DNA from: [Eubacterium] saphenum
Lineage (GTDB): Bacteria > Bacillota > Clostridia > Oscillospirales > Ruminococcaceae
DNA: 8,177 nt
NCBI GenBank assembly: GCA_004554555.1
Contig: SFLN01000103.1
Coordinates: 1 to 8,177 of the forward strand
Reading direction: 5' to 3'
The first letter of the stretch is position 1. Each line of letters begins with the position of its first letter. Shown one piece after another: positions 6,690 to 8,177 of the stretch. Under the pieces are notes generated by a model that saw nothing but the letters and a program-made list of their open reading frames with translations, was not told the origin of the DNA and searched no databases. The position numbers and the translations under genes were made by a program.

Positions 6690-8177
6690 TTACAAGCTGT
6701 TATCCGCGCCATCGGACGAACCGATGGTTATTCCTTCGATACCGGCGATTTGGTCGGAGGCGGCGTTGTTTGACATCTGCTCGTCAACCCGCTGTATTAA
6801 GTTCACGGCGTTTTCGCTGTCAAGCTGCGCGCTTATCTCGCCTTGAATAACACCCGAAATCTGCGCGTCTACTATTCCCGAAACATAACCGCGGATATGC
6901 CCGTTCACGCGCATATAATCCGAGGTGTGCCGAACGGTTTCTCTGCGTTTAAGGGTGAACGATGTCTTTTCAATTATCAAATCTCCCAGCAGAAGCGTCG
7001 GCGGAAGCACAAACATTACCAGGAATATCGAAATAAACGTGCCGCGTCCAAGGCAGATACCGATGGAAGATATCGCGGGGTCGGATGACAAAAATCCTAT
7101 CAGCATACCTGCAATTGCAAGAATTGCGCCCGAGCTGACAATAGTCGGGAACGCGTGATTAAGCGTTTCCACAATTGCGTCTTTGAGCGGCATCTGCTTT
7201 TTAAGCTCGGTGTAGCGGCTGGAAATTACGATTGCGTAATCGATGTTTGCACCCATTTGAATTGAGCTGACAATAAGGTAGCTCATAAAGAAAATGTTGG
7301 TGTCCTCGAGCACGGGGAACGAGAAGTTTATCCAGATAGCGCCCTGAATTATCGCCAGAAGCAGCACGGGAAGTCCCGCAGACTTAAATGTGAACACCAA
7401 TATTATCAGCACAAACAGCAGCGACAGAATACTTACCATAAGGTTATCCGTAGCAAAGCTTGTTCCCAAATCATAATCGCTTGTGGAGTCGCCGACTATG
7501 TAAGCGCCTTCGGGATAATACTCGTACACAAGCTTGTGAAGCTCGTCAAGAAACGCAAAGGTTTCAGCGCCTTCCTCGGGAAGGTTTGTGCTGAGCAGAA
7601 TTCGGCTGTAATTCTCGGTTCCAAGCTGAAGCTTTGCGTTGGTGAGCTGCTCGTTAAGGTCATCGAGCTTCTCGTTGAGGTCATCGTCAAGGGTGACGTA
7701 GCCCGCCTCCTTTTGCTCATAAATATAGCCGAACATATCAATCAGCGGCACGGCATAGCTGTTCACGGAGCTTACAATCTGCCCGTAATTCTCCTCGGAA
7801 GCAGCGTATGCCGAATATGCAAGCCGTACTATCTCGATATCCATATCGGTAAGCTCCGCAAACTGCCGCGGCGTGAGCGCATCGGTCAGCATATATCCGT
7901 CCATCGCCTCAATATTCGCAAGCCCCAGCGCTGAGTCAACCTCCGTCAGCCTTTCCAGTCGGTTCAACAAGCGCTGCTCCTTGTTGTAATCGCCTGCGGG
8001 AACCATAATTACCACAAGATTGTCGGTTTTAAAGGTGTTTTCGATTTTTTCCTCGGCAATTTGCGAGGAATTTTTGGTGTAGGTTGAAAGCGTGGAATAA
8101 CCGTACACATAATTGCAGTTGTTTGACAAAATAAAGCTGATAACAAGAACTATCGCGTAAATCGGCGGCAAAATCAG
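6690..8177 (-). CDS. MMPL/RND-family membrane transporter, C-terminal half (partial)
   Basis: This is the C-terminal part (495 codons plus stop) of an RND-superfamily transporter of the MMPL type. Such proteins use the proton gradient to move lipids or other hydrophobic molecules across the inner membrane. The frame is open to the window edge. The codon at 8169-8171 is TTG inside a membrane helix, so it is probably Leu and not a start. Counting from 8171: a membrane helix at about 4-18, an extracytoplasmic porter loop at about 25-240, then a cluster of helices at about 243-262, 264-282, 290-312, 341-361 and 376-400. Residues 307-322 (GANIDYAIVISSRYTE) match the conserved 'GA..DY...VSRY.E' segment of MMPL proteins. 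One full six-helix repeat is seen; the first repeat should lie outside the window. The last 90 or so residues form a polar, partly amphipathic cytoplasmic tail. The gene ends 20 bases before the GLUG protein, so the two are very likely co-transcribed. The substrate is unknown. Confidence 0.9.
   Translation of the reverse strand: MILPPIYAIVLVISFILSNNCNYVYGYSTLSTYTKNSSQIAEEKIENTFKTDNLVVIMVPAGDYNKEQRLLNRLERLTEVDSALGLANIEAMDGYMLTDALTPRQFAELTDMDIEIVRLAYSAYAASEENYGQIVSSVNSYAVPLIDMFGYIYEQKEAGYVTLDDDLNEKLDDLNEQLTNAKLQLGTENYSRILLSTNLPEEGAETFAFLDELHKLVYEYYPEGAYIVGDSTSDYDLGTSFATDNLMVSILSLLFVLIILVFTFKSAGLPVLLLAIIQGAIWINFSFPVLEDTNIFFMSYLIVSSIQMGANIDYAIVISSRYTELKKQMPLKDAIVETLNHAFPTIVSSGAILAIAGMLIGFLSSDPAISSIGICLGRGTFISIFLVMFVLPPTLLLGDLIIEKTSFTLKRRETVRHTSDYMRVNGHIRGYVSGIVDAQISGVIQGEISAQLDSENAVNLIQRVDEQMSNNAASDQIAGIEGITIGSSDGADNSL

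Noticed and set aside
8169..8171. TTG at the right edge as the true start of the MMPL gene
   Set aside because: It lies inside a membrane helix, the frame remains open to the edge, and an MMPL protein should have another repeat of about six helices before this point.

Overview
The window looks like the chromosome of a gut-type Clostridia, most probably from the Oscillospiraceae/Ruminococcaceae. This rests on the strong AGGAGG ribosome binding sites, the ECF-type sigma factor paired with a one-pass membrane regulator whose N-terminus carries an 'SISDEF..EAIEE' motif, and a large GLUG-repeat surface protein next to an MMPL transporter. No taxonomic marker gene is present, so this is inference. 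All real genes lie on the minus strand and read from the right edge towards the left. No tRNA, rRNA, CRISPR array, insertion sequence or phage gene is visible.

Right part (8177 to 2651) is the end of an envelope operon. It starts with the C-terminal half of an MMPL/RND-family membrane transporter, cut by the window edge. After 20 bases carrying a strong ribosome binding site comes a 1325-residue secreted, membrane-anchored protein. That protein has an unusual plan: signal peptide, a GLUG beta-solenoid, about 550 residues of helical coiled coil, a second GLUG block, a small repeat-like beta domain, one membrane helix and a charged cytoplasmic tail. A clean intrinsic terminator (2651-2688) ends the operon. 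The two products probably work together at the membrane, but what they move or bind cannot be read from the sequence.

Middle (2650 to 1454) starts with an extended -10 promoter (TATAAT preceded by TG) that drives a 184-residue ECF-type sigma factor. The next gene overlaps it by ATGA. This second gene has a short cytoplasmic part, one membrane helix and an extracytoplasmic domain, as expected for the cognate anti-sigma factor or sensor.

Left part (1457 to 1) is not empty. The anti-sigma frame stops at 1454, but the -1 frame is open without any stop from 1457 to the left edge (485 codons). It continues the same domain, then an acidic Ser/Thr/Glu-rich linker, a stalk of about eight 12-residue PTQAPTATPVAE-type repeats and a beta-helix-like domain. 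The simplest reading is one long sensor-type anti-sigma protein interrupted by a single-base frameshift. Base composition drops from about half G+C to about a third near 1200-1260, inside this frame. That suggests the stalk and distal domain were acquired from elsewhere, or that two sequences were joined during assembly.

The most interesting candidate system is the sigma factor with an anti-sigma protein that appears to carry a surface stalk and a beta-helix sensor domain, analogous in layout (not in visible homology) to the RsgI anti-sigma factors of cellulolytic clostridia.
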